Shown: positions 42,080 through 51,169 of the stretch, piece after piece
How positions within the stretch are numbered: the stretch's first letter is position 1
Layout: every line of letters begins with the position of its first letter
From: Terriglobales bacterium
GTDB taxonomy: Bacteria > Acidobacteriota > Terriglobia > Terriglobales > Acidobacteriaceae
Direction of reading: 5' to 3'
Length of the DNA: 64,000 nt
Assembly: GCA_025934735.1 (NCBI GenBank)
Contig: JAICWP010000010.1
Span: forward strand, 124,001 to 188,000
Notes under the pieces: model-generated
Database searches by the model: none
Told to the model about the DNA's origin: nothing
The model's input: the letters and a program-made list of their open reading frames with translations, nothing else
Translations under genes and position numbers: made by a program

Positions 42080-44515
42080 TCATTTCGCCGGCTGCAGCAC
42101 CAGCTGGTGGCTGCGCGCATCGGCCACCGCCTGCACAGAATACGGCAGGCGGAAGGTAGTCCCATTAAACCAGGCGGACCACTGGTCCGTGTAATAAGGG
42201 CTGAACAGGTTGCCGGACTGCCCGGTCACGATGTTGAGCGTGGAGTTGTCAAAATTCGACAGGTCCACGGTGGTGCGCTCCGAGGGGCCAAAATGGCGGC
42301 CCACTGCTTTGACGGTGTAACTGTCGCCTGACTGAGGGTGGAGGCCCGGTCCCGCCCAGCGGCCCAGGACGGGGATGGCGCCAAAAATTGGATGATTGAT
42401 CTCCACCGGGTTGAGGTTTCCCCAGCGCCAGGAACCCACATTGGAAGGCGCATCCGGCGCCTGGACCGCCGCCTCCACGGCCGCGGCCAGCAGTTCGTCA
42501 TAACTTTTGTAATTAGAAGGCAGCCAGCGCGGCGGCTGGTACAGCAGCACGTTTTCCAGCCACACCGGGCGCATGAACCACTCGTAGGTTTTCCAACTCA
42601 GCCCGGCTTCATCTTTCTCATCGGCGGGAGCGGGTCCCAGCTTGGGCTCGAGCAGAAGTCGATAGAGCTGGTCGCGGGCGGAGGCTTCCACGGCGGCGGC
42701 GGCCGAGTCGGCCAGCATTCGGCCGTCCCACTTGCGCATCAGCTCGCGGGCCTGGCGCACCCGGGGTGAAATTCCTTTGACGTGATCCAGCGCGTACACG
42801 AATCGTTCGGCGCAAAAGCGGTCGAAGGCGGAGTAAACGTCAGTCTGCAGGGCCAGCATATCGGCAGGGGTAAATTTCCTGTCCTCCGCCAGCACCTTGT
42901 AGATGCGCTCGGTGCGGTAGGGCGGTCCCCATTCCACGCTCAATGGGTAGCGGTAGCCATCGGGGGTGATGCTACCATTGGCGGTGGCCAGGATGCCCGA
43001 AGCAGGATTAAAGACACTGGGCAGTTTCTCAACCGGAACATAGCCGGTCCACTCGTGGGCATTGTCGGCGCCGGAGACGGGCAAGCTGCCGTCGCCGGAA
43101 GCACGAATGGGCACGCGCCCGGTGGCCTGGTAGCCGATGTTCCCATCCACGTCCGCGTAAACCACGTTCTGGCCCGGCGCCACCCAGGGAGAAAAGGCGC
43201 GTCGAAACTCATCCCAGCCCTGCGCCGCGTCCACATCCACAAAGGGGAGGGCGAGTGCGTTGGGAGTGTAGAGCGTCCACTCGAGTGCCAGCATCCGCTT
43301 TTCTCCGGGCACCAACTCGGTGATGATGGGGCCGTGGCGGGTAATGAGCACGTCCAAGCCGACGTCGGGCTGATCTTTTACATGGATGACTTCATGGCGT
43401 CGCTGCGGCTCCTCCCAGCCTTGGGGCGTCTGGTATTGGCCGCTGCCATTGAAATTTTCAATGAATACGTCCTGCACCGTGGGCCCGATGTTGGTAAAGC
43501 CCCAGGCGATGCGCTGGTTGTGGCCAAGAATGACGGTAGGGGTTCCCGGCAGGGTGACGCCGGCTACATCGAAGTCGCCGCTCTTGAGGTGGGCTTCATA
43601 CCAAAGCGCCGGCATCTGGTGCCCGAGATGAGGATCGTTGGAGAGCAGGGGCTTGCCGGAAGCGGTGTGCGCTCCGGAGATCACCCAGTCGTTGGAACCC
43701 AATTCCGGCCGAAGCTCGAGCGCTGCGGGCGCCAGCCAGGAGAGGGAAGCATGCTCCGAGCCCGTACTGCGAGCAGGTGGTTCCGAGTGACTCATTTTCT
43801 GCGGGTCCTGTCCGGGCGGATGGTCGCGCCAGGAGGAATTGGGATAGAGGTCGGAAGTGAGCTCGGGGCCCAGCTTGGCCAGGATTTTTTCCCGCTCCAG
43901 CGCCACCTTCGCGGAGTAGTGGTTCAACTCCTTGATCATGTTGGCTTCGATGACCAGGGAATCGGCGGGCGTCCAAGGGCGGGGCGAATAATGCAGAATG
44001 CGGAACTCCAGAGGCAAGCGGTCACGGCGCTCGGCGATGAAGGCATTCACGCCCCGGGCATAGGCGTCCAGGTAGCCGCGATCGCGGGTTGAGAGCTCGT
44101 CCAGGCCTTTCTGCGCGCGGGCCTCCAAGCCCAGAATCCGCTGTTCGCGGTCGTGCTTCACCCAGTCCGGGCCCAGCACCTCAGCCATATTGCCGGCGGC
44201 GAAGCGGCGGGTCATATCCATTTCCCACAGCCGGTCCTGGGCGGTGACGTACCCCTGGGCGAGAAACAAGTCCTCCATGCTGGCAGCCTCAATGGTGGGC
44301 ACGCCGTGGGCGTCGCGGGTAACGGCTACCGGGGCGGAAAGCCCGTCCACGCTGAGCGTGCCATCAAGCTGCGGCAGGGCGGTGGCGGCCGTGTGGTAGA
44401 ACCAGGCGCCCAGCAGGGCAGCCAGCAACAACACGGCAAGCGCGATAACGGCAACCCAGCGCAAAATGTGGCGCGCCGAGCGGGGCGGGGAAAGAGCGAC
44501 TTCAGAAGTGGCCAT
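42080..44515 (-). CDS. Penicillin acylase family N-terminal-nucleophile hydrolase
   Basis: An 811-residue precursor with an N-terminal membrane helix (WVAVIALAVLLLAALLGAWF), an alpha region (DAHGVPTIEAASMEDLFLAQ), a spacer and a beta region. The autocleavage and catalytic Ser is Ser274 in LGSNDWVISG; further motifs are SNDPHLGHQMPALWYEAHL, TLPGTPTVILGHNQRIAWGF and RHGPIITE. The family hydrolyses amides such as penicillins or acyl-homoserine lactones; the natural substrate cannot be told. ATG 44513-44515 fits the membrane-anchor start. It follows the TlpA-like gene closely and ends the minus-strand run that begins with the AsmA-like gene. Confidence 0.92.
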   Translation of the reverse strand: MATSEVALSPPRSARHILRWVAVIALAVLLLAALLGAWFYHTAATALPQLDGTLSVDGLSAPVAVTRDAHGVPTIEAASMEDLFLAQGYVTAQDRLWEMDMTRRFAAGNMAEVLGPDWVKHDREQRILGLEARAQKGLDELSTRDRGYLDAYARGVNAFIAERRDRLPLEFRILHYSPRPWTPADSLVIEANMIKELNHYSAKVALEREKILAKLGPELTSDLYPNSSWRDHPPGQDPQKMSHSEPPARSTGSEHASLSWLAPAALELRPELGSNDWVISGAHTASGKPLLSNDPHLGHQMPALWYEAHLKSGDFDVAGVTLPGTPTVILGHNQRIAWGFTNIGPTVQDVFIENFNGSGQYQTPQGWEEPQRRHEVIHVKDQPDVGLDVLITRHGPIITELVPGEKRMLALEWTLYTPNALALPFVDVDAAQGWDEFRRAFSPWVAPGQNVVYADVDGNIGYQATGRVPIRASGDGSLPVSGADNAHEWTGYVPVEKLPSVFNPASGILATANGSITPDGYRYPLSVEWGPPYRTERIYKVLAEDRKFTPADMLALQTDVYSAFDRFCAERFVYALDHVKGISPRVRQARELMRKWDGRMLADSAAAAVEASARDQLYRLLLEPKLGPAPADEKDEAGLSWKTYEWFMRPVWLENVLLYQPPRWLPSNYKSYDELLAAAVEAAVQAPDAPSNVGSWRWGNLNPVEINHPIFGAIPVLGRWAGPGLHPQSGDSYTVKAVGRHFGPSERTTVDLSNFDNSTLNIVTGQSGNLFSPYYTDQWSAWFNGTTFRLPYSVQAVADARSHQLVLQPAK

Positions 44516-44559
44516 GAGAGAAACACGATTGTAGGGCCAGGCCGTCTGAGGAAACAACC

Positions 44560-45051
44560 TCACATCGTGCTGAGATAGCTCAACACTTCCGGCGAGTTCC
44601 AGTTGACCTCGCTGACGAACTTGCGCCGCAACACGCCATTGCGGTCAATGATGTAGGTTTCTGGGATTTTGACGGTGCCATAGAGGTGTTCCACTTTTTC
44701 GCTGGGGTCGCGGACGGTGGGGAAGTTGATGCCGTACTCCTGGATAAAGCGGCGATAGGCCTGTTCATCTTCATCACTGCTGACGCCCACCACGGTTATT
44801 CCTTTTGCCTTCAGGCGCTGCTGCATGCTCACCAGGGAAGGAGTTTCGTCAATGCAGGGCGGGCACCAGCTGGCCCAGAAATTCAGGACGACCACTTGGC
44901 CGCGGAACTGGCGAAGCGAAACCTTGCCCTGGCCGTCCTGAAGACTGAACTCGGGAGCCAGGCGGCCAATATTCTTCGGCGCCGTACCCCGGTCGCAACC
45001 GGCCAGCAGGAGGATGGCGCAGACGGTAATCGAAACAAGAGTGCGGGCCAT
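44560..45051 (-). CDS. TlpA-like thioredoxin-fold lipoprotein
   Basis: A 163-residue lipoprotein: lipobox LLLAGCDRG, then a thioredoxin/redoxin domain with the active site NFWASWCPPCIDE. Loop and C-terminal motifs GVSSDEDEQAYRRF and YGTVKIPETYIIDRNGVL mark the TlpA/ResA group, membrane-tethered thiol-disulphide reductants for periplasmic proteins. No cytochrome c maturation gene is adjacent. It is separated from the upstream sugar-porter gene by eight bases and from the penicillin acylase gene by 44, so the three are probably co-transcribed. Confidence 0.9.
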   Translation of the reverse strand: MARTLVSITVCAILLLAGCDRGTAPKNIGRLAPEFSLQDGQGKVSLRQFRGQVVVLNFWASWCPPCIDETPSLVSMQQRLKAKGITVVGVSSDEDEQAYRRFIQEYGINFPTVRDPSEKVEHLYGTVKIPETYIIDRNGVLRRKFVSEVNWNSPEVLSYLSTM

Positions 45052-45059
45052 GATCTCTG

Positions 45060-46442
45060 TTAGGCGATGCCCATCTTTTTCTGCATAGCTTCCAGGGTCA
45101 CACCTTTTGTTTCTGGGTAGATGAACAGAACTACGAAGAACTGCAGCACCATCATGACAGAGAAGAACACGAAGGGGTAGGCGCCGGAGCGGGCCGCTAC
45201 CATGGGGAAAACCAGGGAGATGAGCCCGTTCATGAACCAGTGAGAGAAGCTGCCCAGGCTCTGCCCCTTGGCGCGCACCGTGTTGGGGAAGACCTCAGCC
45301 AGGTACACCCAGATGACGGCGCCTTGGGAGAAGGCGAAGAAGGCGATGTAGCCGATGAGCAGCCAGACCAGCTTGTCCTCATGACGCCCGGTGAAGAAGA
45401 CGGCCGATACGCCGGCCAGGCAGAGTGCCGTGCCCACCGCGCCCACGAGCAGCAGGGTTTTGCGCCCCAGCTTATCAATGACCGACATGGCGATGACGGT
45501 GAAGATCAGATTCGTGAAGCCGACCGCCACCGCCTGCAGGCTGGCCGAGGCCCGGCTGAAGCCGGCGTGAGCAAAAATGTCGTTCAGGTAATAGAGGATG
45601 GCGTTGATGCCGGAAAGCTGGTTGAACATCCCGATGGTGACGGCGAGAAAGATGGGAAGCTTGAATTTGCGCGAGAAGAGCGGTTCCTGGGTCTGGTGCT
45701 GCTCCAGGTGGACCGAGTCCACGATTTCCTGCAGATCGCGCTCGTAGTTTTCGTCGCCGAGGGTGCGCAGGACTGAGCGTGCTTCCTCCACCCGGCCTTT
45801 TTTGACCAGCCAGCGCGGGCTGCGCGGAATGCCGAACAGCAGCAAAAAGAAGATAGCGGCAGGAAGGGCGGCCACCCCGAACATCCAGCGCCACTCCGCC
45901 GCGCCGAAGCGCGCCAAGCCGATCAGGTAGTTGGAGAAGTAAGCCAGCAGGATGCCGAACACCACGCAGAACTGGAACAGCCCGACCAGGCGGCCGCGCA
46001 AACGGGCAGGCGCGATTTCCGCGATGTACATGGGTCCCAGGACGGAGGAGCCGCCAATGCCCAGGCCACCGATGAGCCGGAACGCGACCAGCGCGTCCCA
46101 GTTCCACGCGAAGGCGCAGCCCACCGCCGAGATGACGTAGAGCACACCCAGAATGCGCAGGCTGTCACGCCGTCCATAGCGCTCCCCGGGAAAGCCGGCC
46201 AGCATGGCGCCGAAAACGGTGCCCACGAGCGCGCTGAAGACGGTGACCCCCAGCAGTTTCGGACTCAGGTGATAAGCCTGGGTGAGGGCGGCGGTGGTGC
46301 CGGAGATGACCGCGGTGTCGAAGCCAAACAGCAACCCGCCCAGGGCGCCCACGATGGTGCCCTTCACCAGGGCGGGAGTAAGACTTCCGCCCCCTTGGGG
46401 CGGAATAGGGCGGAGGGCCGCGCTGGATCCGGGATTTTCCAT
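45060..46442 (-). CDS. MFS sugar porter (major facilitator)
   Basis: A 460-residue transporter with 12 predicted helices. Sugar-porter motifs are present: GFDTAVISGT in helix 1, GERYGRRDSLRILG in the first loop, RLIGGLGIGGSSVLGPMYIAEIAP, PRSPRWLVKKGRVEEA, and PETKGVTLEAMQKK at the end. These resemble proton-coupled monosaccharide importers such as XylE/GalP. The substrate is not readable. The N-terminal loop codons contain a CCGCCCC/GGGGCGG dyad (46385-46408). ATG at 46440-46442. Confidence 0.93.
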   Translation of the reverse strand: MENPGSSAALRPIPPQGGGSLTPALVKGTIVGALGGLLFGFDTAVISGTTAALTQAYHLSPKLLGVTVFSALVGTVFGAMLAGFPGERYGRRDSLRILGVLYVISAVGCAFAWNWDALVAFRLIGGLGIGGSSVLGPMYIAEIAPARLRGRLVGLFQFCVVFGILLAYFSNYLIGLARFGAAEWRWMFGVAALPAAIFFLLLFGIPRSPRWLVKKGRVEEARSVLRTLGDENYERDLQEIVDSVHLEQHQTQEPLFSRKFKLPIFLAVTIGMFNQLSGINAILYYLNDIFAHAGFSRASASLQAVAVGFTNLIFTVIAMSVIDKLGRKTLLLVGAVGTALCLAGVSAVFFTGRHEDKLVWLLIGYIAFFAFSQGAVIWVYLAEVFPNTVRAKGQSLGSFSHWFMNGLISLVFPMVAARSGAYPFVFFSVMMVLQFFVVLFIYPETKGVTLEAMQKKMGIA

Positions 46443-46508
46443 GCCGGGAGATTAGCAGATTTCTGTGCAGGGCCAAGGTCTTCGGCCAGATTCCGGGCAG
46501 CGCCGGCG

Positions 46509-48071
46509 CTATTTTTTCGATTGTGGAGACATGTGGTAGGAAGGGTGATTATAGGTTCCGGTGATGCTGACCGGCAGCACTTCGTGGCGGTGATTGCTTT
46601 TCAGGAATGGTGAAAGGGCCTTCAGCAGGAATGACTTGATTCCGGAAGTGGCATTGGAGAGCTTGGATTGCATGTGCAGCAATCCGTGCAGATTGATGTG
46701 CAGGTTCACCAGGTTGTAGGTGCCGTGCATTTCAGCGCGCGCACCCGGAACGGTGAAACTGAGATTGCTGAAGGTGGCTACTCCGTTATTGAGTGCCACC
46801 TGGCCGCGCAGATTTGAGAGCACCCGCTCGGAAGTTTCCGGTTGCTCAGCTTTGTCCGTCTCGCCGCGGGAGCGCTGGCTGAGCTCGGTCAGCGATTTTT
46901 CGGTCTTGGGGCTGGTAAAGCGCGCGCCCCCGATTCCGAACTGGCCTTGAAGTTTCACCTTGCGGACAAATGCGGTGTGGCCTGGCGGGATGATGACATG
47001 AGCGCGGAAGCTGGTGACCCCCATCAAGGGCGAGCGCGGTTCCTTGATGAACAGCAACAGCGCATCTTCAATACGCCCGTCCTGGACGGAGAGGTCGAGA
47101 TCCGCCGTCTTCCCCTCGCCGGGCCGCAGGGAGGCGATGCGTCCTTGGGCAGCCACGGTGGTGTGGCCTACCAGCGCGGCCGCGCTCTGCAGGGTGACGT
47201 TGGCATTGGTGGCATCCACCAGGGCGTGGAACTGGGCGCTCAGGTGAAACTTGTGACCGCTGTGGGCGGCTTCAAAGTCGGGGGTGTCGGTGGTGCCCTG
47301 CACATGCAACTGGCGAAAAGTGCCGTGAAAAATTCCGTCGGAAGCAAGGATGCCGGCGATGCCGCGGAACACGCTCAGATCGGCATGGCGGAACGCATAG
47401 CGGCCGAAAACCGGAGTGGAAGCCGCACTGCCGCTCTTCCATGGCCCAAAGCTACCGCTGGCAGTGACCTCGCCCGGCGGCTTGGGATTCTCCAATACGG
47501 TTTGAAATGAAAGCGTGCGATTGCCTCCCAGCCCGCGCAGTTCGAAGCGGCGCAGCAGGAACCGGGTGGGGCGCCCGCCGGCATTCTTGGGCAGAACATC
47601 CAGGACCGCGCCGTCGGCCACCAGTCGGTCAATTACAGTGCCATCCTTGTTGCTTCCGCCTAAGGTCTGTCCGGTGCCGAATGGGGGCAGCGCGATGTGC
47701 GCGCCCTCGGCCTGAACCAGGCCTACGTGCTTGGTAAACAGTCCGAAAAAGGTACCGCGGATGGTGAGCGTGTGAATTGTCATCAGCGGCTGCGAGCCGG
47801 CGCTCTGGGGTCGAAAGATGACGTTTTCAGCTACGCAGCCGGGGTGGGGAAAGTACTCCGCCTTAAAGCTGCCCATGTGCACTGTGGTGGAAGTGGCGTC
47901 CTGCAGGCGCCGGGCGACTCGCTCTCGGGTGAACGGCCATTTGACCGCAAGCAGGATGCCGGCACCTACGACGATGGCGCCCAGCACAATAAGAACAACG
48001 AAAAGCCATTTTCGTGTACGTGGCGGGTGAGTGCCCGGAAGATCGTCAACTCGCCACCGCTGGGTCGCCAT
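46509..48071 (-). CDS. AsmA-like envelope protein
   Basis: A 520-residue protein with one N-terminal membrane anchor (WLFVVLIVLGAIVVGAGILL), then a long beta-rich region typical of AsmA/YhdP-like (bridge-like lipid transfer) proteins: ATSTTVHMGSFKAEYFPHPG at the start and GARAEMHGTYNLVNLHINLHG near the C terminus. AsmA-type proteins are implicated in lipid traffic between inner and outer membranes. The C terminus ends SYHMSPQSKK. ATG at 48069-48071; the sugar-porter gene follows after 66 bases. The assignment is by fold pattern. Confidence 0.75.
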   Translation of the reverse strand: MATQRWRVDDLPGTHPPRTRKWLFVVLIVLGAIVVGAGILLAVKWPFTRERVARRLQDATSTTVHMGSFKAEYFPHPGCVAENVIFRPQSAGSQPLMTIHTLTIRGTFFGLFTKHVGLVQAEGAHIALPPFGTGQTLGGSNKDGTVIDRLVADGAVLDVLPKNAGGRPTRFLLRRFELRGLGGNRTLSFQTVLENPKPPGEVTASGSFGPWKSGSAASTPVFGRYAFRHADLSVFRGIAGILASDGIFHGTFRQLHVQGTTDTPDFEAAHSGHKFHLSAQFHALVDATNANVTLQSAAALVGHTTVAAQGRIASLRPGEGKTADLDLSVQDGRIEDALLLFIKEPRSPLMGVTSFRAHVIIPPGHTAFVRKVKLQGQFGIGGARFTSPKTEKSLTELSQRSRGETDKAEQPETSERVLSNLRGQVALNNGVATFSNLSFTVPGARAEMHGTYNLVNLHINLHGLLHMQSKLSNATSGIKSFLLKALSPFLKSNHRHEVLPVSITGTYNHPSYHMSPQSKK

Positions 48072-48152
48072 GGAAAAAAGGCCTGAAAGAGATTTAGATG
48101 CAGGCCCGCAGGCTGTGGCGGAGCTGCTCAGTGATGGCGTGGTTCGCTGTTC

Positions 48153-49196
48153 CTATGCGGCTCCGGGCTGCTGCTGGGCCGATTGCTCTATTGCGTGGGC
48201 ATAGAGATCGGCGTATTTGCCCACCATGCGTTGCAGAGAAAAATTTTCGTCCACGTAAGCACGGAGCGCGGCCGGATCAAAGTTGAGCTGGGGAATGCGT
48301 TTGGCCATTTCGCGCACGTTACGGCAGACATAACCGGAAACGCCGTTCTGCACCACTTCCTTTACAGATCCTCCGCCGAGCGCCAACACCGGTGTTCCGC
48401 AGGCCATGGCTTCCACCATCACCAGGCCAAAGGGCTCGTTCCACTGGATGGGAAAGAGCATGGCCAGGGAATTTCCCAGCAGCTCGTTTTTGGCGCGCAG
48501 GTCGGCCAAGCCGATGTATTCGATGAATTGGCCATCAATCTGCGGCTTAACCTTAGCCTCGAAATACTCCCGGTACATGGGCTGAACGTCGCCGGCGATC
48601 TTCAGGGGAATGCCGGCACGCTTGGCCACGTCAATGGCCAGGTGCACGCCTTTAATGGGAGCGATGCGGCCGATGAAGCTGAGGTACTGCTGCTTTTGCG
48701 TGCGTAGCTGGTAGGAGGCGAGGTCGATGCCGTGATGAATGGTGCGCATGCGCGGCATGGATTCCTGATGGCACTGCGAATCGCTGATGCATACGTAGTT
48801 GACCTGGGGGTAATGCGCATAAACGCTGGACAATATCGGATCGTGCGGTCCATGCAGCGTGCACACGACAGGGACGTCTACAAAGCGGGAGTAAGTGAGG
48901 GCGGTGGCCGCGTGCACATGGAGCAGGTCGCAATAGGAGGCGCCATCCTGCATCGCCCAGGCGCTGTGTTCCGCGTCCTTAAGGAAAGCATGGCCATCCA
49001 CCTTGATGGGCCACTGCGCAACCGGGTAAAGGGAGCGCTTCTCCACCGCGACCGTGGATTCGCCGTTGGTGTAGACCACTACCTCCAGGCCGCGGCGATA
49101 GAGTCCTTCGGCCAATTGGGCAATGAACAGCTCTGTCCCACCGTAATCCTTGGGAGGAACACTGATGAAGGGTGGTGCGATCAGTCCGATTCTCAT
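48153..49196 (-). CDS. Glycosyltransferase family 4
   Basis: A 347-residue GT-B fold glycosyltransferase. N-terminal RIGLIAPPFISVPPKDYGGTE is characteristic; the donor-binding motif is NEPFGLVMVEAMACGTPVLA, followed by GGGSVKEVVQNGVSGYVCRN. The middle has SDSQCHQESMPRMRTIHHGID and FIGRIAPIKGVHLAIDVAKR. Cytoplasmic, likely acting on a lipid- or sugar-linked acceptor in glycan synthesis; no biosynthetic partners lie next to it. ATG 49196 or 49217. The upstream region is entirely the R3/R4 tandem-repeat tract. Confidence 0.92.
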   Translation of the reverse strand: MRIGLIAPPFISVPPKDYGGTELFIAQLAEGLYRRGLEVVVYTNGESTVAVEKRSLYPVAQWPIKVDGHAFLKDAEHSAWAMQDGASYCDLLHVHAATALTYSRFVDVPVVCTLHGPHDPILSSVYAHYPQVNYVCISDSQCHQESMPRMRTIHHGIDLASYQLRTQKQQYLSFIGRIAPIKGVHLAIDVAKRAGIPLKIAGDVQPMYREYFEAKVKPQIDGQFIEYIGLADLRAKNELLGNSLAMLFPIQWNEPFGLVMVEAMACGTPVLALGGGSVKEVVQNGVSGYVCRNVREMAKRIPQLNFDPAALRAYVDENFSLQRMVGKYADLYAHAIEQSAQQQPGAA

Positions 49197-49250
49197 TGCG
49201 CATTCGTTGTGATCCATTCGCGGCAGTGGAATGTTGTCTCTGGGATCTGC

Positions 49251-50029
49251 GTTCAGGGCAGCTGGCCGGTGCCGCCCCTAGGGGGCTCGAGTGTGTGCTT
49301 AGGCTACCCAGACTTCCGTCCTGGGCTTTAGCGGGCCGCGCCTCTGGCGCTGCAGAACGTAAGAAAGACGGCGCGATTTGAGCCCGCGAATGCCAGCGGC
49401 TAAAGCCGCCCTCCGGAAGAGCTGTTTTGGCACGGCTCAAGCCGTGCCCTGATACGAAACTGAAAGCCCTGAAGCCGTGCCGTGACACGAAACTGAGAGC
49501 GCTGAAACGCGCGCGATCAGGAAGCTGGGTGGTCAGCGAAGTTGGACAGATGTCATGGGGGGGCGGGTTCAGGGCAGCTGGCGACCGGTGCCGCCCCTAC
49601 GGGGCTCGGGTGTGTGCTTAGGCTACCCAGGACTTCCGTCCTGGGCTTTAGCGGGTCGCGCCTCTGGCGCTGCAGAACGTAAGAAAGACGGCAGTGCGAT
49701 TTGATCCCGCGAATGCCAGCGGCTAAAGCCGCCCTCCGGAAGAGCTGTTTCGGCACGGCTGAAGCCGTGCCCTGATACGAAACTGAAAGCTGCTGAAAGC
49801 CGTGCCCTGATACGAAAGCGCTGAAGCCGTGCCGTGACACGAAACTGAGAGCTCTGAAACGTGCGCGATCAGGAAGCTGGGTGGTCAGCGAAGTTGGACA
49901 GATGTCATGGGGGGCAGGTTAAGGGCAGCTGGCCGGTGCCGCCCCTACGGGGCTCGAGTGTGTGTGCTTAGGCTACCCAGGACTTCCGTCCTGGGCTTTA
50001 GCGGGCCGCGCCTCTGGCGCTGTAGAGTG
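49251..50029. repeat. Tandem array of long complex repeats (R3/R4 elements)
   Basis: Two full units (49251-49566, 316 bases; 49567-49917, 351 bases) and a third partial unit (49918 to about 50029) begin GTTCAGGGCAGCTGG or close to it. Each holds the CCCAGGAC/GTCCTGGG hairpin of family R3 in reverse (49626-49645 and 49976-49995 are perfect; the first is imperfect) and R4-type CACGG...CCGTGCC-TGATACGAAAC modules. The second unit has an extra copy of that module, which accounts for its length. The 996-base stretch 49197-50192 has no gene that I can support. Confidence 0.85.
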
Positions 50030-50192
50030 CAGGGCGGACCGGCGGTTGCGATTTGGCCCGGTGGCGAGCGGCAATTCCATGCGGCCAAATGTGGAGCACT
50101 CGCCGTGGCGGTCAGATGCGGGGCACTCGCCGACGATTCGTAATTGGAGCCGGGCATCGCCAGCGGCGAAGCGGCGACTCCGGATCCAGATT

Positions 50193-50405
50193 TCACGCCG
50201 CCAGCGGGTCGTCTTTGTCGCGGTTCTGGTTGTCCTTCTGGCGCCCGCCCGGATCCTGGTCAATGCCCACGTGCTCGGGATTCTCACCCTGCTTCTCGGC
50301 CTCGTCCATTTGCCGCATCTTTTCGCGGGTCCGGCTGGGCTGGTCCAGGGGCTCAATGTCGCGGTCTTTTTCCTGTGGTTTTGTTTCCGGTGGCTTTTCT
50401 GCCAT
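50193..50405 (-). CDS. Small hydrophilic disordered protein
   Basis: A 70-residue protein almost entirely of charged and polar residues: AEKPPETKPQEKDRDIEPLD, REKMRQMDEAEKQGENPEH and DQDPGGRQKDNQNRDKDDP. AGGAGG lies eight bases before ATG 50403-50405, which supports a real start. It overlaps the preceding gene by 53 bases in another frame, so the two are coupled. No fold or motif is identified; the composition recalls stress-linked hydrophilins, which is only an analogy. Confidence 0.6.
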   Translation of the reverse strand: MAEKPPETKPQEKDRDIEPLDQPSRTREKMRQMDEAEKQGENPEHVGIDQDPGGRQKDNQNRDKDDPLAA

Positions 50406-50637
50406 TGATGGATTCCTCCTCATCGCGTTCCAGCAGGCTGGGCTGCTGGGGTTCGCCGCTGTGTTCGGCATTCTCGCCGGGCTCGGGAAAATCAGTATCG
50501 GACGACTTAAGCAATGGATCCTCTCCGCGGTGAGGCAGTTGCCCCCCCATAGAGGTATTGCCCTTTTCGTGGGGATCTTCCGGCTCGAATGCTCCCTTAT
50601 GACTGTCCATGTCCACCGTCCTGGTCAATATCGGCAT
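50353..50637 (-). CDS. Small acidic hydrophilic protein
   Basis: A 94-residue polar protein: VDMDSHKGAFEPEDPHEKGN, SSDTDFPEPGENAEHSGEPQ, QPSLLERDEEESINGRKATG, with a basic tail TGKRPRH. GGGAGGG lies seven bases before ATG 50635-50637; a later ATG at 50610 is an alternative. The gene overlaps the start of the next small gene by 53 bases. No family is recognised. The composition suggests a disordered protein. Confidence 0.58.
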   Translation of the reverse strand: MPILTRTVDMDSHKGAFEPEDPHEKGNTSMGGQLPHRGEDPLLKSSDTDFPEPGENAEHSGEPQQPSLLERDEEESINGRKATGNKTTGKRPRH

Positions 50638-50769
50638 AAATGCCCTCCCTCGGATGTCGGGGGCTACTCCATTGTTGCTCCAGCGGGTCCGGGCCGCAAC
50701 TTTTTGCCCCTCCGGGGTTTTACAATTCAGGCGATGCAGTGCAGGAGTGGGAAAGTCAGGGGGGCGTGC

Positions 50770-51072
50770 ATGAAAACTTGGAGCCGGCTGCTGCTGGCCT
50801 GTGTAGCGCTGAGCCTGGGAGCATGGGCTCAGACGGGAAGATCGGAGGCGCCAAAGTCGCGGCCTGCCCATCCGGCGGGAGTGCACAAAATGCCGCGGCA
50901 CGCAGCGCGCCAGCTGAGCCTGCGGGAAGAGCAGGACAACGCGCGCTTGCGGGCGGAGAAGCGCCGCGAGGCCAAGCTGGCGAAAAAGCAGCGTAAGCAA
51001 GCGAAGCGGCGGTCCCGGCGCACACGGCAAGCGGGATTGAAGAACCAGACCACGAGAGCCGGGAGTCAGTAG
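50770..51072 (+). CDS. Small secreted Lys/Arg-rich protein
   Basis: A 100-residue protein with a signal peptide (KTWSRLLLACVALSLGAWAQ) and a strongly basic, Arg/Lys/Ala-rich mature part (REEQDNARLRAEKRREAKLA, KKQRKQAKRRSRRTRQAG). It might bind nucleic acid or anionic polymers outside the membrane. I see no family. ATG 50770 is chosen because the signal begins there; the longer frame upstream overlaps the two small opposite-strand genes. Confidence 0.6.
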   Translation: MKTWSRLLLACVALSLGAWAQTGRSEAPKSRPAHPAGVHKMPRHAARQLSLREEQDNARLRAEKRREAKLAKKQRKQAKRRSRRTRQAGLKNQTTRAGSQ

Positions 51073-51169
51073 TCGGTACCCAGTAGCCGCTTGCCTGAGC
51101 ACCGCCTCCCAGAGGGCGAACAAAAACTACTCACGGAAAACCACTCACCAGAACGCTACTGACCAACAA

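Noticed and set aside
49251-50029. Possible CRISPR array or coding duplication
   Set aside because: Units are over 300 bases, contain palindromic modules and have no unique spacers or a conserved reading frame.
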